Source: Streptomyces catenulae (GTDB lineage: Bacteria; Actinomycetota; Actinomycetes; Streptomycetales; Streptomycetaceae). From it: 64,000 bases of DNA. The position numbers and the translations under genes are program-made. This document shows, piece after piece, positions 24,138 through 32,971 of this stretch. The stretch spans positions 1-64,000 of the forward strand of contig NZ_JODY01000026.1 in the NCBI RefSeq assembly GCF_000718015.1. The letters are read 5' to 3'. Position 1 is the stretch's first letter; every line of letters begins with the position of its first letter. A model generated the notes under the pieces. That model was not told the origin of the DNA and ran no database searches. It was given only the letters and a program-made list of their open reading frames with translations.

Positions 24138-25688
24138 TCAGCCCAACCCGGCGAAGTACGAGTAGGCGGGCGGCAGGGTATCCGTCAGCCGCGCCGTCTT
24201 CTCCCGGATCAGCGCGAATTCCCGCCGGGCGGCCTCGCCGTCGGAGAGGTCCAGGGCGGGCGACGGCTTGATGTCGATACCGCCCATGCCGAGCAGGACG
24301 CACATGTACGAGTACGGCGGCAGCCCGTGGTAGTAGGGGTAGACCGTCTCCGAGTCGGGCAGCTGCGTCTTCCAGCGCTCGATGCGCTCGGCGAGCGCAT
24401 CGGGAATTTTGCGGGTCTTGGTGTCGCGCCAGTACTGCGTGTCGTTCCGCTTGGCCGCCACGTAGTGGAGCACCAGGAATTCCCGGACGCCGTCCATGAC
24501 ATGGCCGGTGGCGCTGTTGTAGAGATCGCGGCGGACCGGGTCCCAGTCCTCGCCGGGGAAGTACTTGACGAGCTGTTCGATGGCGTGGTGGATGAAGAAG
24601 ATACCGGTGGATTCCAGCGGCTCGACGAATCCGGCGGTCAGTCCGACGCCCACGCAGTTCTTCACCCAGGAATTCCGGGTGCGGCCGATGCGCATACGGA
24701 TGTGATTGGCCTCGACATCCGCGGCCGCCGGGCCGACGAATTCCCGCAGAGTGCGCTCCGCGTCCTCCGGCGAGAGATAGTCCTTGGCGTAGACGTAGCC
24801 GGTGCCGACGCGGCCCAGCAGCGGAATCGTCCAGATCCATCCGGCGTCCTGGGCGGTCGCCGTGGTGCACGGCAGAATGCCGCGGCGTTCCATGTCCATC
24901 GGCACCTGGAGCGCGACGGCGCTGTCGTTCGGCAGCGTGTCCTGGTACGAGATGAACGGCTCCGCCAGCGCCTGGTTGAGCAGCACGCCGCGGAATCCGG
25001 TGCAGTCGATGAAGAGGTCGCCGGTGAGGTCGCCGTGTTCGGTGGTGCGCACGCCGCTGATCCAGCCGCGGTCGTCGAGATCGACGTGCTTGACGTCGTC
25101 GACGATGTGCCGCACACCGCGGTCGACGGAGTACTTCGTCAGGTACTTGGCGAGCAGCGCCGCCTCGAACTGGTAGGCGTAGGGGAACTGCGTCTTCCCC
25201 TGGTGCTCGGACATGGTCAGACCCTGCATCTCGTCCGCGCCCTCGTCGAAGGGCTGGTCGATGAGGGAACCGTCGAGGTGGCGGGGGCTGCGCCCGGCGT
25301 CGATGACCGACGCCATGACGAAGCAGTCCTTGTCGAACCGCTCGGTCGGCCGCTGCTTGAGCCACCACTCGGTGAGCGGCACGCCGTTGACCGACCGCAT
25401 CTGCTCGAAGGGGTGGTAGAAGTAGTGGCCCTTCTCGCGCCAGTTCTCGAACCGCACCGCGAGCTTGTACGTGGCGTTGCACGCCGGCATCCAGTCCTTC
25501 TCCTTGAGTCCCAGGAACTCGAAGAAGTGCCGGATGTCGCTGAAGGTCGCCTCGCCGACGCCCACGGTGGAGATGTTGCCGGACTCCACCAGCGTGACGT
25601 TGACGCGTTCACCGAATGCGGCTTTGAGGTACGAGGCGGTCATCCAGCCCGCCGTTCCACCGCCCACGATCACTACGTTGTTGAGCAC
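24138..25688 (-). CDS. FADH2-dependent tryptophan halogenase
   Basis: 516-aa flavin halogenase that adds chlorine (or bromine) to the indole ring of free tryptophan. The FAD motif GGGTAGW is at residues 9-15, the catalytic Lys75 lies in NATYKLAVRF, and the halogenase signature WIWTIP is at 284-289. ESTG lies around residue 360. Overall wording and length resemble PyrH/SttH-type enzymes more than the longer 7-halogenases PrnA/RebH, so 5- or 6-chlorination is more likely than 7- (inference). Antiporter and flavin reductase genes follow on the same strand. Trp-supply genes and an aromatic-type A domain elsewhere in the cluster fit use of chlorotryptophan. The promoter is the conserved CTTAA type (25812-25863). 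Confidence 0.94.
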   Translation of the reverse strand: MLNNVVIVGGGTAGWMTASYLKAAFGERVNVTLVESGNISTVGVGEATFSDIRHFFEFLGLKEKDWMPACNATYKLAVRFENWREKGHYFYHPFEQMRSVNGVPLTEWWLKQRPTERFDKDCFVMASVIDAGRSPRHLDGSLIDQPFDEGADEMQGLTMSEHQGKTQFPYAYQFEAALLAKYLTKYSVDRGVRHIVDDVKHVDLDDRGWISGVRTTEHGDLTGDLFIDCTGFRGVLLNQALAEPFISYQDTLPNDSAVALQVPMDMERRGILPCTTATAQDAGWIWTIPLLGRVGTGYVYAKDYLSPEDAERTLREFVGPAAADVEANHIRMRIGRTRNSWVKNCVGVGLTAGFVEPLESTGIFFIHHAIEQLVKYFPGEDWDPVRRDLYNSATGHVMDGVREFLVLHYVAAKRNDTQYWRDTKTRKIPDALAERIERWKTQLPDSETVYPYYHGLPPYSYMCVLLGMGGIDIKPSPALDLSDGEAARREFALIREKTARLTDTLPPAYSYFAGLG

Positions 25689-25811
25689 CGAATTACTCCC
25701 GTCGGTAGCTGTCGGTAGCTTCTACGAGTTCCGGTCGGAAAAGGCCGGATCCCCCGTCGTCGTGAACGCCATCCGTTTTTGTGCCCCTCGGGGTGGCGCC
25801 ACCGATGAACG

Positions 25812-25863
25812 ACTCTAGGAAGGCGGGAAAGAGCGGAACAGACCATTAAGCGTTGCATGAAAA
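25812..25863 (-). promoter_or_regulatory. Conserved cluster promoter, copy 2 (halogenase)
   Basis: On the minus strand: TTTT (25863-25860), nine bases, CTTAA (25850-25846), twenty-four bases, TTCCTAG (25821-25815), with -10 TAGAGT (25817-25812). Blocks and spacing are identical to 11966-12017 and 52494-52545. Confidence 0.7.
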
Positions 25864-25892
25864 ACGCAGGCCCGATGAGGTGCGATCCCATG

Positions 25893-25923
25893 TCAGCACC
25901 GTGTCAGCGCAAGGCGGAAACAT
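25893..25923 (+). promoter_or_regulatory. SARP box upstream of the Dap-synthesis genes
   Basis: TCAG at 25893 and 25904, 11 bp apart (GTCAGCACCGT, GTCAGCGCAAG). A -10-like AAACAT begins 14 bp after the second repeat (25918-25923). It drives the SbnB-like and SbnA-like genes. Confidence 0.65.
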
Positions 25924-26005
25924 TGCGGTGTGTGCCGGGCGTCGGTCGACAGGCGTTCCGCCCGGGGCGGCAACAGCCCCCCGTCTACTGCAAATGGAGT
26001 GGTGC

Positions 26006-27067
26006 ATGAATCGGCAAGTCCATGTCCCGCCGTTCGCCGTGATCCCCGGCGTGCAGGTGGACCGCGTGCTGTCCGGGAACGAGAAGGACACCGTCGACCT
26101 GGTGGAAGCGGCGTACCGGGTGCACGGTGACGGCGACACGGTGAATCCGCCGTCGTATTTCCTGCGCTTTCCCGACCGGCCCGCCTCGCGCATCATCGCC
26201 CTGCCCGCCTCGCTCGGCGGCGCCACCCGGGTCGACGGGCTGAAGTGGATATCCAGCTTTCCGGAGAATGTGCGCCGGGGGGTGCCCCGCGCCTCCGCGG
26301 TCCTGATCCTCAACGACCCGGAAACCGGCTACCCGTTCGCCTGTCTGGAGAGCTCCATCGTCAGCGCCGCGCGGACCGCCGCCTCCGCGGCGCTCGCCGC
26401 CGACCGGCTCTCCCGCGGGCGCGCCCGCCCGGCGCGGGTCGGCTTCATCGGCAGCGGGCTGATCGCCCGCCACATCCACACCTATCTGGCCCGCACCGGC
26501 TGGGAGTTCGACGAGATCGGCGTCCACGATCTCTCCGCCGACCACGCGGCGGGCTTCCGCGGCTATCTGGAGTCCTCCGGCGTCGGCGGCCGGATCACCG
26601 TGCACAGCGGCGCCGAGCAGCTGATCCGCAGCTCGGACCTGGTGGTCTTCGCGACCGTCGCCGCCGCCCCGCACGTCGGCGATCCCTCGTGGTTCGCCCA
26701 TAACCCGCTCGTCCTCAACGTCTCGCTGCGCGACCTCGCCCCCGAGGTGCTGCTCGCCTCGGCCAACTTCGTCGACGACGTCGAGCACTGTCTGAAGGCC
26801 GACACCTCCCCGCACCTGACCGAACAGCTCACCGGCGGCCGGGACTTCCTCGACGGCACCCTGTACGACGTGCTGACCGGCCGGACCGAGGTCCCCGCCG
26901 ACCGGCCGGTGGTCTTCTCGCCGTTCGGGCTCGGCGTCCTCGACCTCGCGGTGGGCAAGCGGGTCTACGACGCGGTGCGCGACGCCGGGGAACTCCGTAC
27001 CGTCGACGGTTTCTTCCACGAGACCGACCGCTACGGCAGCGCCGGTGCGCCCGGCGACCGCAGCTGA
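26006..27067 (+). CDS. SbnB-like dehydrogenase for 2,3-diaminopropionate
   Basis: 353-aa protein of the ornithine cyclodeaminase/mu-crystallin fold. In staphyloferrin B synthesis SbnB oxidatively splits N-(2-amino-2-carboxyethyl)-L-glutamate to L-2,3-diaminopropionate (Dap), 2-oxoglutarate and ammonia. The NAD-binding Rossmann segment VGFIGSGLIARHIHTYL and the N-terminal PPSYFLRFP and AGGATR-like LGGATRVDGLKWI regions fit. ATG 26006 has GGAGTGG upstream; the longer frame has no better site. It is followed 5 bp later by the SbnA partner. The pair strongly implies Dap as a building block. Confidence 0.9.
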   Translation: MNRQVHVPPFAVIPGVQVDRVLSGNEKDTVDLVEAAYRVHGDGDTVNPPSYFLRFPDRPASRIIALPASLGGATRVDGLKWISSFPENVRRGVPRASAVLILNDPETGYPFACLESSIVSAARTAASAALAADRLSRGRARPARVGFIGSGLIARHIHTYLARTGWEFDEIGVHDLSADHAAGFRGYLESSGVGGRITVHSGAEQLIRSSDLVVFATVAAAPHVGDPSWFAHNPLVLNVSLRDLAPEVLLASANFVDDVEHCLKADTSPHLTEQLTGGRDFLDGTLYDVLTGRTEVPADRPVVFSPFGLGVLDLAVGKRVYDAVRDAGELRTVDGFFHETDRYGSAGAPGDRS

Positions 27068-27072
27068 GGCGG

Positions 27073-28059
27073 GTGGTCCTCGTGCCCGTGATCTCCGCGC
27101 CGGAGGACTTCCATGTGGACGATCTCTACGTGGACCTCCGGCCCGCCCTCGGCGCCTCGCTCTACCTCAAGTGCGAGGGGTTCAACTTCGCCGGGTCCAT
27201 CAAGCTGAAAGCGGCCCGGGCGATGATCGCCGACGCCGAGGAGCGGGGCGCGCTCACCGCCGACTCGGTCATCGTCGAGTCCTCGTCGGGCAATCTCGGC
27301 GTCGCCCTGAGCATGATCGCGGCGGACAAGGGCTACCGCTTCCTGTGCGTGACGGACACCCGGTGCAACCTCACCACCCGGCGGCTGATGGAGGCGATGG
27401 GCGCCGAGGTGCACATCCTCACCGAACCGCACCCGGAGACGGGGTTCCTGGGCGCCCGGCTCGACCTCGTCCGGGAGCTGTGCGCCTCCGACAGCCGGTA
27501 CCTCTGGCTCAACCAGCACGCCAACCCGTACAACTGGCTGGCCCACCACCGCACCACGGCACCGGCCATCGCCTCGCACTTCCCCGATCTGGACGTGCTC
27601 TTCGTCGGCGCCGGGACGACCGGCACGCTGATGGGGTGCGCCCGGTACTTCAAGGAGTCCGGCCGCCCGGTGACGGTGGTGGCCGTCGACTCCGTCGGCT
27701 CCGTCACCTTCGGTGGCCCGCCCGGCCTGCGGATGATCCCGGGGCTCGGCGCCGGGGTGCGACCGCAGCTGCTCGACGAGGCGTACGTGGACGATGTGGT
27801 GCATGTGCCGGAGGTGGCGGCGATCCGGGTCGCGCACCGGCTGGCGGCGGCCGGATATCTCTTCGGCGGCTCGACCGGCACCGTCATCGCGGGCGCCCGC
27901 GGCTGGCTCGCCGAGCACCGCCCGGACGGCCGCGCCACCGCCGTGGCCATCGCCCCTGACCTGGGGGAGCGCTACCTCGACTCCGTCTACCAGACCAACT
28001 GGGTCAGCGACATCTACGGCGCCCACGCCCTGGACCGGGACGCGGTCCGGCCCCGTTGA
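27073..28059 (+). CDS. SbnA-like PLP synthase for 2,3-diaminopropionate
   Basis: 328-aa fold-type II PLP enzyme of the cysteine synthase family. SbnA condenses O-phospho-L-serine with L-glutamate to N-(2-amino-2-carboxyethyl)-L-glutamate. The PLP lysine lies in NFAGSIKLKAAR, the substrate loop is ESSSGNLGVALS, and the phosphate-binding loop is VGAGTTGTLMG. The serine-for-asparagine style changes relative to CysK and the SbnB neighbour support the Dap role over cysteine synthesis. GTG 27073 is used; GTG 27082 is possible. A strong hairpin terminator follows. Confidence 0.9.
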   Translation: MVLVPVISAPEDFHVDDLYVDLRPALGASLYLKCEGFNFAGSIKLKAARAMIADAEERGALTADSVIVESSSGNLGVALSMIAADKGYRFLCVTDTRCNLTTRRLMEAMGAEVHILTEPHPETGFLGARLDLVRELCASDSRYLWLNQHANPYNWLAHHRTTAPAIASHFPDLDVLFVGAGTTGTLMGCARYFKESGRPVTVVAVDSVGSVTFGGPPGLRMIPGLGAGVRPQLLDEAYVDDVVHVPEVAAIRVAHRLAAAGYLFGGSTGTVIAGARGWLAEHRPDGRATAVAIAPDLGERYLDSVYQTNWVSDIYGAHALDRDAVRPR

Positions 28060-28093
28060 GCGGCGCCGCCGCCGACCCGCGCCACCGCGCCGT

Positions 28094-28126
28094 ACGGCTC
28101 CCGTCCCCTCGGGCGACGGGAGCCGT
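28094..28126 (+). terminator. Terminator after the Dap genes
   Basis: A 12-bp perfect stem, ACGGCTCCCGTC (28094-28105) with GACGGGAGCCGT (28115-28126), 9-nt loop, followed by TTCGTCGT. Confidence 0.82.
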
Positions 28127-28233
28127 TTCGTCGTGTCCGGGGCCGGTCGGGCCGGGGCGCGACCGGTTGCGGAGGGGGTGTCCCCCGTTTTCGGCGCGTC
28201 ACCGACTTACGGTTGACGGCCTTCACCTCCACC

Positions 28234-28251
28234 TGTCATCTTGAACTTACA
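28234..28251 (+). promoter_or_regulatory. Candidate operator before the MMPL gene
   Basis: TGTCATCTTGAACTTACA; its reverse complement differs at few positions from the site upstream of regulator copy 2 (22065-22082), and both are followed by TGC. It lies 36 bp before the MMPL start. Confidence 0.5.
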
Positions 28252-28287
28252 TGCGGCGGTCAGAGCCGACCCTGAAGGAGCGGAACA

Positions 28288-30519
28288 GTGAAGAAGCAGC
28301 CGATCACCGTGCGGGTGGCGAGCTGGAGCGCCTTACATCCGGGGCGGGCGATCGCCACCTGGTTCGCGTTCGTTGCCCTCTGCCTCGTCATCGGAATCGT
28401 GTCCGGCACCCACAACGCGGTCGCCAAGGACTACCGGATCGGGGAGTCGGGGCGGGCCGAGGCCATCGCCACCGACGCGGGTCTGGAGCGCAAGCCGACC
28501 GAGCAGATCATGTTCAGCGCCCGGACCGGCGCGTTCGACGAGGCGCAGGCGCGGAAGGCGGCCGGGGATCTCGGCACCCGCATGCAGGCGCTGCCCGAGG
28601 TCCTCGACGTCAAGAAGCCGGTGCTGTCGGAGAACGGCCGGATGCTGATGCTCGAAGTGACGATGAAGGGCGTCAAGCGCGAGGCACTCCAGCACGTCGA
28701 CCCGCTCCAGGAGCAGACGGCGGCGGTGCAGAAGGGCCACCCCGACCTCGTCGTACAGGAGACCGGCGACGCCTCCGTCAGCAAGGGCCTCAACAAGCAG
28801 CGCGGCGACGACCTCGCGAAGACCGAGATGATCACCTTCCCGGTCACCCTGGTGACGCTGCTGATCGTCTTCGGTTCGCTGGTGATGGTCGGCGTCCCGC
28901 TGCTGCTGGCGCTCTCCTCCATCGCCGCCTCGGTCGGCCTGTCGATGGTCGTCTCGCACCTGGTGCCGGACGCCGGGGTCGGCATGAACGTCATCCTGCT
29001 GATCGGCATGGCCGTCGGCGTCGACTACACGCTCTTCTACCTCAAGCGCGAACGCGAGGAACGGTCCAAGGCGGCGGGCTCGCTCAGCCCCGAGGCGCTG
29101 GTGGGGATCGCCGCGTCGACCGCCGGACGGGCGATCGTCGTCTCCGGCCTGGCGGTGATCATCTCCAGTGCCACGCTCTTCCTCGCCACCGACATCATCT
29201 TCTCCTCGCTGGCCACCGCGACCATCCTCGTCGTCTTCGTCGCCATGGTCAGCTCGGTGACGGTGCTGCCCGGTCTGCTGGTCGCGATCGGCCGCCGCAC
29301 CTCCCGCCGCGCCGCCCACCGCGCCGCGAACGGCAAGCGGACCCGCGCGGACCGGCCGGAGCGCACCGGCCGGATGTTCACCGCGCTGCTCAGCCCGGCA
29401 CGTAAGCACCCGCTGGCCACCCTCGTCGTGTCCGCCCTGGTCATGCTGGGTCTGGCGGCGCCCGCCCTCGGGATGCAGCTGCGCGTCCTCAACAAGGACA
29501 CCCACTCCCGGGCGATCCCCGAGATGCGCACCTACGACCGGCTCAACGACGCCTTCCCGGACCGCCGCGCCGAGCACTGGGTCGTCGTCCGCGCCGGTGC
29601 CGACCAGCGGACCGAGGTCCGCGCCGCGCTGACGGACCTCGCGCACCGCGCCGAGCGCGACCCGATGTTCTCCGACCACCCGCCGAAGGTGGAGACGTCG
29701 GACGACGGGCGCGTCAGCCTGATGACCCTGGCCGTCCCGCACCGCCTCAGCTCACCCGAGGCGACGGGCTCCCTGGACCATCTGCGCAAGGACTACCTCC
29801 CGGCCACGCTCGGCAAGGTCAAGGGCGCCGAGTACGGCGTCGACGGACCGGTCGCGGTCGACGTCGACTATCTGATCCACCAGAACGACAAGCTGCCGAT
29901 CGTCGTCGGGTTCCTGCTGCTGCTGACGTTCATCATGACCACGCTGGTCTTCGGCTCGGCGGTCATCGGACTGGTGGGCGTGGTGCTCAACCTGCTCTCC
30001 GTCGGCGCCGCGTTCGGCCTGGTCGTCGTCTTCTTCCAGTGGGGTCTGGCCTCGACGCTCTTCGGCTTCGACCCGAGCGCCACCAGCGCCATCGGCTCCC
30101 GGGTGCCGCTGTTCCTCTTCGTGATCCTCTTCGGACTGTCGATGGACTACCAGGTCTTCGTCGTCAGCCGGATCAAGGAGGCGGCGATGAACGGGGTGCC
30201 CACCCGGCAGGCGGTCCTCGAAGGCATCGAGAAGTCGGCGAAGGTGGTCACCAGCGCCGCGGTCGTCATGGTCACGGTGTTCGCCAGCTTCATGTTCCTG
30301 CACCTGGCGGAGATGAAGCAGATCGGCTTCAGCCTCGCGGTCGCCGTCCTGCTCGACGCCTTCATCATCCGGATCATGATCCTCCCGGCGGCACTGACCC
30401 TGCTGGGCGAGGCCACCTGGTGGCCGTCGAAGAAGATCCGGCGGGCGCGGAGCGAGATGGCCGAGAACGGCGGTGGCCGATCGGCCACCCCCTTGACCCC
30501 GGCGGCACCGTTCCACTAG
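28288..30519 (+). CDS. MMPL/RND-family exporter
   Basis: 743-aa transporter of the MMPL group (ActII-3-like). It has about 12 TM helices in two sets: one N-terminal helix, a soluble domain (about residues 45-185), five helices (190-350), one helix (about 375), a second soluble domain (400-530), and five helices (535-715). Signature pieces include GMAVGVDYTLFYLKREREE and FGLSMDYQVFVVSRIKEA, which carry the proton-relay Asp-Tyr pairs. GTG 28288 follows AAGGAG. Codon 16 is TTA (28333-28335), so translation probably needs bldA tRNA. Likely an exporter of the lipopeptide (inference). Confidence 0.9.
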   Translation: MKKQPITVRVASWSALHPGRAIATWFAFVALCLVIGIVSGTHNAVAKDYRIGESGRAEAIATDAGLERKPTEQIMFSARTGAFDEAQARKAAGDLGTRMQALPEVLDVKKPVLSENGRMLMLEVTMKGVKREALQHVDPLQEQTAAVQKGHPDLVVQETGDASVSKGLNKQRGDDLAKTEMITFPVTLVTLLIVFGSLVMVGVPLLLALSSIAASVGLSMVVSHLVPDAGVGMNVILLIGMAVGVDYTLFYLKREREERSKAAGSLSPEALVGIAASTAGRAIVVSGLAVIISSATLFLATDIIFSSLATATILVVFVAMVSSVTVLPGLLVAIGRRTSRRAAHRAANGKRTRADRPERTGRMFTALLSPARKHPLATLVVSALVMLGLAAPALGMQLRVLNKDTHSRAIPEMRTYDRLNDAFPDRRAEHWVVVRAGADQRTEVRAALTDLAHRAERDPMFSDHPPKVETSDDGRVSLMTLAVPHRLSSPEATGSLDHLRKDYLPATLGKVKGAEYGVDGPVAVDVDYLIHQNDKLPIVVGFLLLLTFIMTTLVFGSAVIGLVGVVLNLLSVGAAFGLVVVFFQWGLASTLFGFDPSATSAIGSRVPLFLFVILFGLSMDYQVFVVSRIKEAAMNGVPTRQAVLEGIEKSAKVVTSAAVVMVTVFASFMFLHLAEMKQIGFSLAVAVLLDAFIIRIMILPAALTLLGEATWWPSKKIRRARSEMAENGGGRSATPLTPAAPFH

Positions 30520-30686
30520 CCGTCGGCCCACGGACGGGCGCCGGACCGGACCCCCGCCGGTTCGGCGCCTGTTCCCGTGAGGACATACCAAACCGCCGGA
30601 GTTGCCCGTCCCAGATGGTATTTCCCCCGAACGAGTGGCTCCGGGCAGACTTTGCCGTGGTTTGCCGATAGCTACGGGGGTCAGCT

Positions 30687-31481
30687 GTGGAGATCAACCT
30701 TCTGGGACCGCTCTATCTCGCGCAGGGGCGGGAGCACCACACGATGGCATCGAAGCGAGCCGGCGTCGTGCTGACGCTGCTGGCGCTCTCGCCTGGCACA
30801 CCGGTCGTCTTCGACCAGATCGTCGACGAACTGTGGGCGGGCCGCTCGATGGCCAATGCGCGTAACGCACTTCAGGCCAATGTCGGACGGCTCCGCAAAT
30901 TCCTCAAGGCGGTCACCGGTCTGGACGGCGACCGCCTCATCCGCACCGTCGGCAGCGGCTACGTCCTCGACGTCCCGCACGACGTGGTCGACGCCCACCG
31001 GTTCGCCGCACTCGCCGACACCGGCGCCGCGCTCGTCGACCGGGACCCGGTCGAGGCGGTCGTCACCCTCGAATCGGCGCTCTCCCTCTGGCGCGGTCCG
31101 GCCCTCCTCGACACCTGCGACGGGCTCCGCTGCCGGGTCCACGCGACTCATCTGGAGGAGCGGCGGATCACCGCCTACGAGGATCTGACGGCGGCGAAGC
31201 TCCGCGTCCCCGGCGAGCGCGTCTCACTCACCGAGATCCGCCAACTCGCCGCCGAGCACCCCGGGCGGGAGCGGCTGAGCGAACTGCTGATGTTCGCGCT
31301 CTACCGCGACGGACGGCAGGCGGAGGCGCTGGAGATCTTCCACGGCGCCCGCAGAAGACTCGCGGACGACCTCGGACTGGAGCCCGGACGCGGTCTGCAC
31401 CGCGCCTACCAGGCGATTCTCATGCAGGACGATGAGCTGGGGGAGCCGCGGCGGGTTCTGCTGCACGCGGGCCGGAGCTGA
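30687..31481 (+). CDS. SARP-family pathway activator
   Basis: 264-aa Streptomyces antibiotic regulatory protein. The N-terminal OmpR-like winged helix (about 1-95: INLLGPLYLAQG... ANVGRLRKFL... TVGSGYVLDV) is followed by the bacterial transcriptional activation domain (about 100-245, ending ADDLGLEPGRGLHRAYQAIL). SARPs bind 11-bp-spaced direct repeats next to the -10; six such sites with TCAG repeats occur in this window. This protein is therefore the obvious activator of the ACP-KS-CLF-KR, NRPS, Dap, MbtH-DrrA, methyltransferase and thioesterase units. GTG start. A LysR gene follows after a terminator. Confidence 0.92.
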   Translation: MEINLLGPLYLAQGREHHTMASKRAGVVLTLLALSPGTPVVFDQIVDELWAGRSMANARNALQANVGRLRKFLKAVTGLDGDRLIRTVGSGYVLDVPHDVVDAHRFAALADTGAALVDRDPVEAVVTLESALSLWRGPALLDTCDGLRCRVHATHLEERRITAYEDLTAAKLRVPGERVSLTEIRQLAAEHPGRERLSELLMFALYRDGRQAEALEIFHGARRRLADDLGLEPGRGLHRAYQAILMQDDELGEPRRVLLHAGRS

Positions 31482-31536
31482 CACCACCCGCGGCGCGGCG
31501 TCCCACCGGAGGGCGGTGGCGCCGCGCCGGGTGGTG
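31482..31536 (+). terminator. Terminator after the SARP gene
   Basis: A long imperfect stem: arms 31482-31500 (CACCACCCG, CG bulge, GGCGCGGCG) and 31520-31536 (CGCCGCGCCGGGTGGTG), 19-nt loop, immediately after the stop codon. Confidence 0.65.
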
Positions 31537-31591
31537 CCCTCCTGCCGAAAAGACGTCCGGTGTGCTGCGTGTCACCCTGTTAGCGTGATGA

Positions 31592-31621
31592 ATCACCTCG
31601 AGACTTCTGTGCCGAGGTGAT
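31592..31621 (+). promoter_or_regulatory. Inverted repeat upstream of the LysR gene
   Basis: ATCACCTCG (31592-31600) and CGAGGTGAT (31613-31621), perfect 9-bp arms with a 12-nt spacer, 33 bp before the LysR start. It fits an autoregulatory LysR site; no T-run makes a terminator less likely. Confidence 0.5.
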
Positions 31622-31654
31622 CAGTGCTGGGCTGTTCGGTGCCACGGGGGTAGC

Positions 31655-32617
31655 GTGAACATAGAGTTACGGCATGCGCGCATAGTGTCCGTCATCTGCC
31701 GTTCCGGAAGCATTTCCAAGGCCGCCGCGGACCTGGGTGTGCCGCAATCGAGCCTCACCGCACAACTGCGCCGCATCGAGAAGGCCGTGGGCGGACCGCT
31801 CTTCGTCCGCTCGGCCAGCGGCGTCGTCCCTACCGTTCTCGGCGAGCGGCTGCTCCCCATGCTCACCGAACTCGTCCACCGCGCCGACATGGTGATCGTC
31901 GAGGCGGCGGCGCACGCCTCCTCGTCGATGTTCCGGTTCGGGAACGCCGACTGGACGCCGCCGTCGCTGCTCAGCGCGTTGCAGGACTCGCTGCCCGGCA
32001 CCGAGGTGCGCACCGAGACGCTCCGGCCCGACGCCGCCGTGGACGCGGTGCGCCGCGGCTGGCTCAACGCGGCGATGGTGCCGTGCAGTTCCTTCGTCGA
32101 GCCGGACGACCACGTCGAGATCGACACCGCCGTCATCGTGCGCGAACCCGTCTGGCTCGCCCTGACGCCGGGCCATCCGCTCTGCGCCGAATTCTCCGTC
32201 GACGCCTGCCACCTCGCCTCCCTCAAGTGGGTCCGCTACGCCCGCGACCACTGGTTCCACCCGATGGAGAAAGACCTGTTCGCCCGGCTCCCGGTGGCCG
32301 AGCCCGAGGTGCTGCACTACGTCCACGGCCACCACGAGGCGATGAGCTGGGTGCGCGACGCCGGTGCCGCCGCGCTGACCACCCCGACCGGCGCCACCAA
32401 GGACGTCGCCCTGGTGCCGCTCGCGGAGACGGAGTCCACCGAGATGGTGCTGATCTGGCGCAGCGGCTCCGTCGACCGCGCCACCTTGGCGCAGCTGGTG
32501 GAGACCGTCCGCGGCTACTACTGCGCCTATGCGCGGACCATCCCCCGCTACTGGTCCTGGATGGCCGAACACCCCGCGAAATTCCCGCAGTTGCTGCGGT
32601 ATCTCCAGATGGCCTGA
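31655..32617 (+). CDS. LysR-family transcriptional regulator
   Basis: 320-aa regulator with an N-terminal HTH (LRHARIVSVICRSGSISKAAADL, then GVPQSSLTAQLRRIEKAVG) and a C-terminal effector-binding domain of the periplasmic-binding-protein fold (about 90-300). The GTG start is followed by a TTA leucine at codon 5 (31667-31669), so its translation is probably bldA-dependent. It sits between the SARP gene and the type II PKS genes and is a candidate for the factor that uses the three CTTAA-type promoters (inference; not shown). Confidence 0.9.
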   Translation: MNIELRHARIVSVICRSGSISKAAADLGVPQSSLTAQLRRIEKAVGGPLFVRSASGVVPTVLGERLLPMLTELVHRADMVIVEAAAHASSSMFRFGNADWTPPSLLSALQDSLPGTEVRTETLRPDAAVDAVRRGWLNAAMVPCSSFVEPDDHVEIDTAVIVREPVWLALTPGHPLCAEFSVDACHLASLKWVRYARDHWFHPMEKDLFARLPVAEPEVLHYVHGHHEAMSWVRDAGAAALTTPTGATKDVALVPLAETESTEMVLIWRSGSVDRATLAQLVETVRGYYCAYARTIPRYWSWMAEHPAKFPQLLRYLQMA

Positions 32618-32633
32618 GCGTCGGTCCGGGGCG

Positions 32634-32675
32634 TCAGTCCGGTATCAGCCCGCTGTCAGGGCTCTTCGTCAGCAT
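32634..32675 (+). promoter_or_regulatory. SARP box upstream of the ACP gene
   Basis: TCAG at 32634, 32645 and 32656, exactly 11 bp apart; CAGCAT as a -10-like hexamer starts 14 bp after the last one (32670-32675). The ATG of the ACP gene is at 32683, so the transcript would be nearly leaderless. Confidence 0.78.
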
Positions 32676-32682
32676 CGACCGC

Positions 32683-32952
32683 ATGACGACAACGAACCGT
32701 GTGGACGCCGAAGGCCGGGCCACGATCAAGGGCATCATCTGCGACATCCTGGAGATCGACGCGGAGGACATGACCGACACCAGCCGCTTCAAGGAGGACC
32801 ACGAGGCGGACTCGATGGGCGCCATCGAAATCCTCTCCCAGCTGGAGCGCGCCTTCGGGGTCGACATCGACCAGGCCGAACTGGCCCGGATGGTCAACCT
32901 CGAAGGCGTCGTCACCGTCATCGACGAGGCGCTCCTGGCCAAGGCCGCATAG
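32683..32952 (+). CDS. Acyl carrier protein
   Basis: 89-aa carrier protein. The phosphopantetheine site is the Ser in HEADSMGAIEIL (about residue 43), flanked by the acidic helices usual for ACPs (FKEDHEADS, LERAFGVDIDQAEL). It carries the growing acyl chain for the KS/CLF pair encoded directly downstream (19 bp). First gene of the SARP-controlled ACP-KS-CLF-KR-isomerase operon. Confidence 0.92.
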   Translation: MTTTNRVDAEGRATIKGIICDILEIDAEDMTDTSRFKEDHEADSMGAIEILSQLERAFGVDIDQAELARMVNLEGVVTVIDEALLAKAA

Positions 32953-32971
32953 GCGGGGACGGGAGCGCACC

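Larger units (their letters stand above)
25689..26005. other. 317-bp divergent region, halogenase / SbnB-like gene
   Basis: No gene is supported. The minus-strand half carries the CTTAA-type promoter of the halogenase operon; the plus-strand half carries SARP boxes for the Dap-synthesis genes. The two control systems therefore sit back to back, about 30 bp apart. Confidence 0.6.

Noticed and set aside
30585..30621. ATACCA ... TGGTAT inverted repeat upstream of the SARP gene
   Set aside because: Only 6-bp arms with a 25-nt spacer; not repeated elsewhere, so it may be chance.
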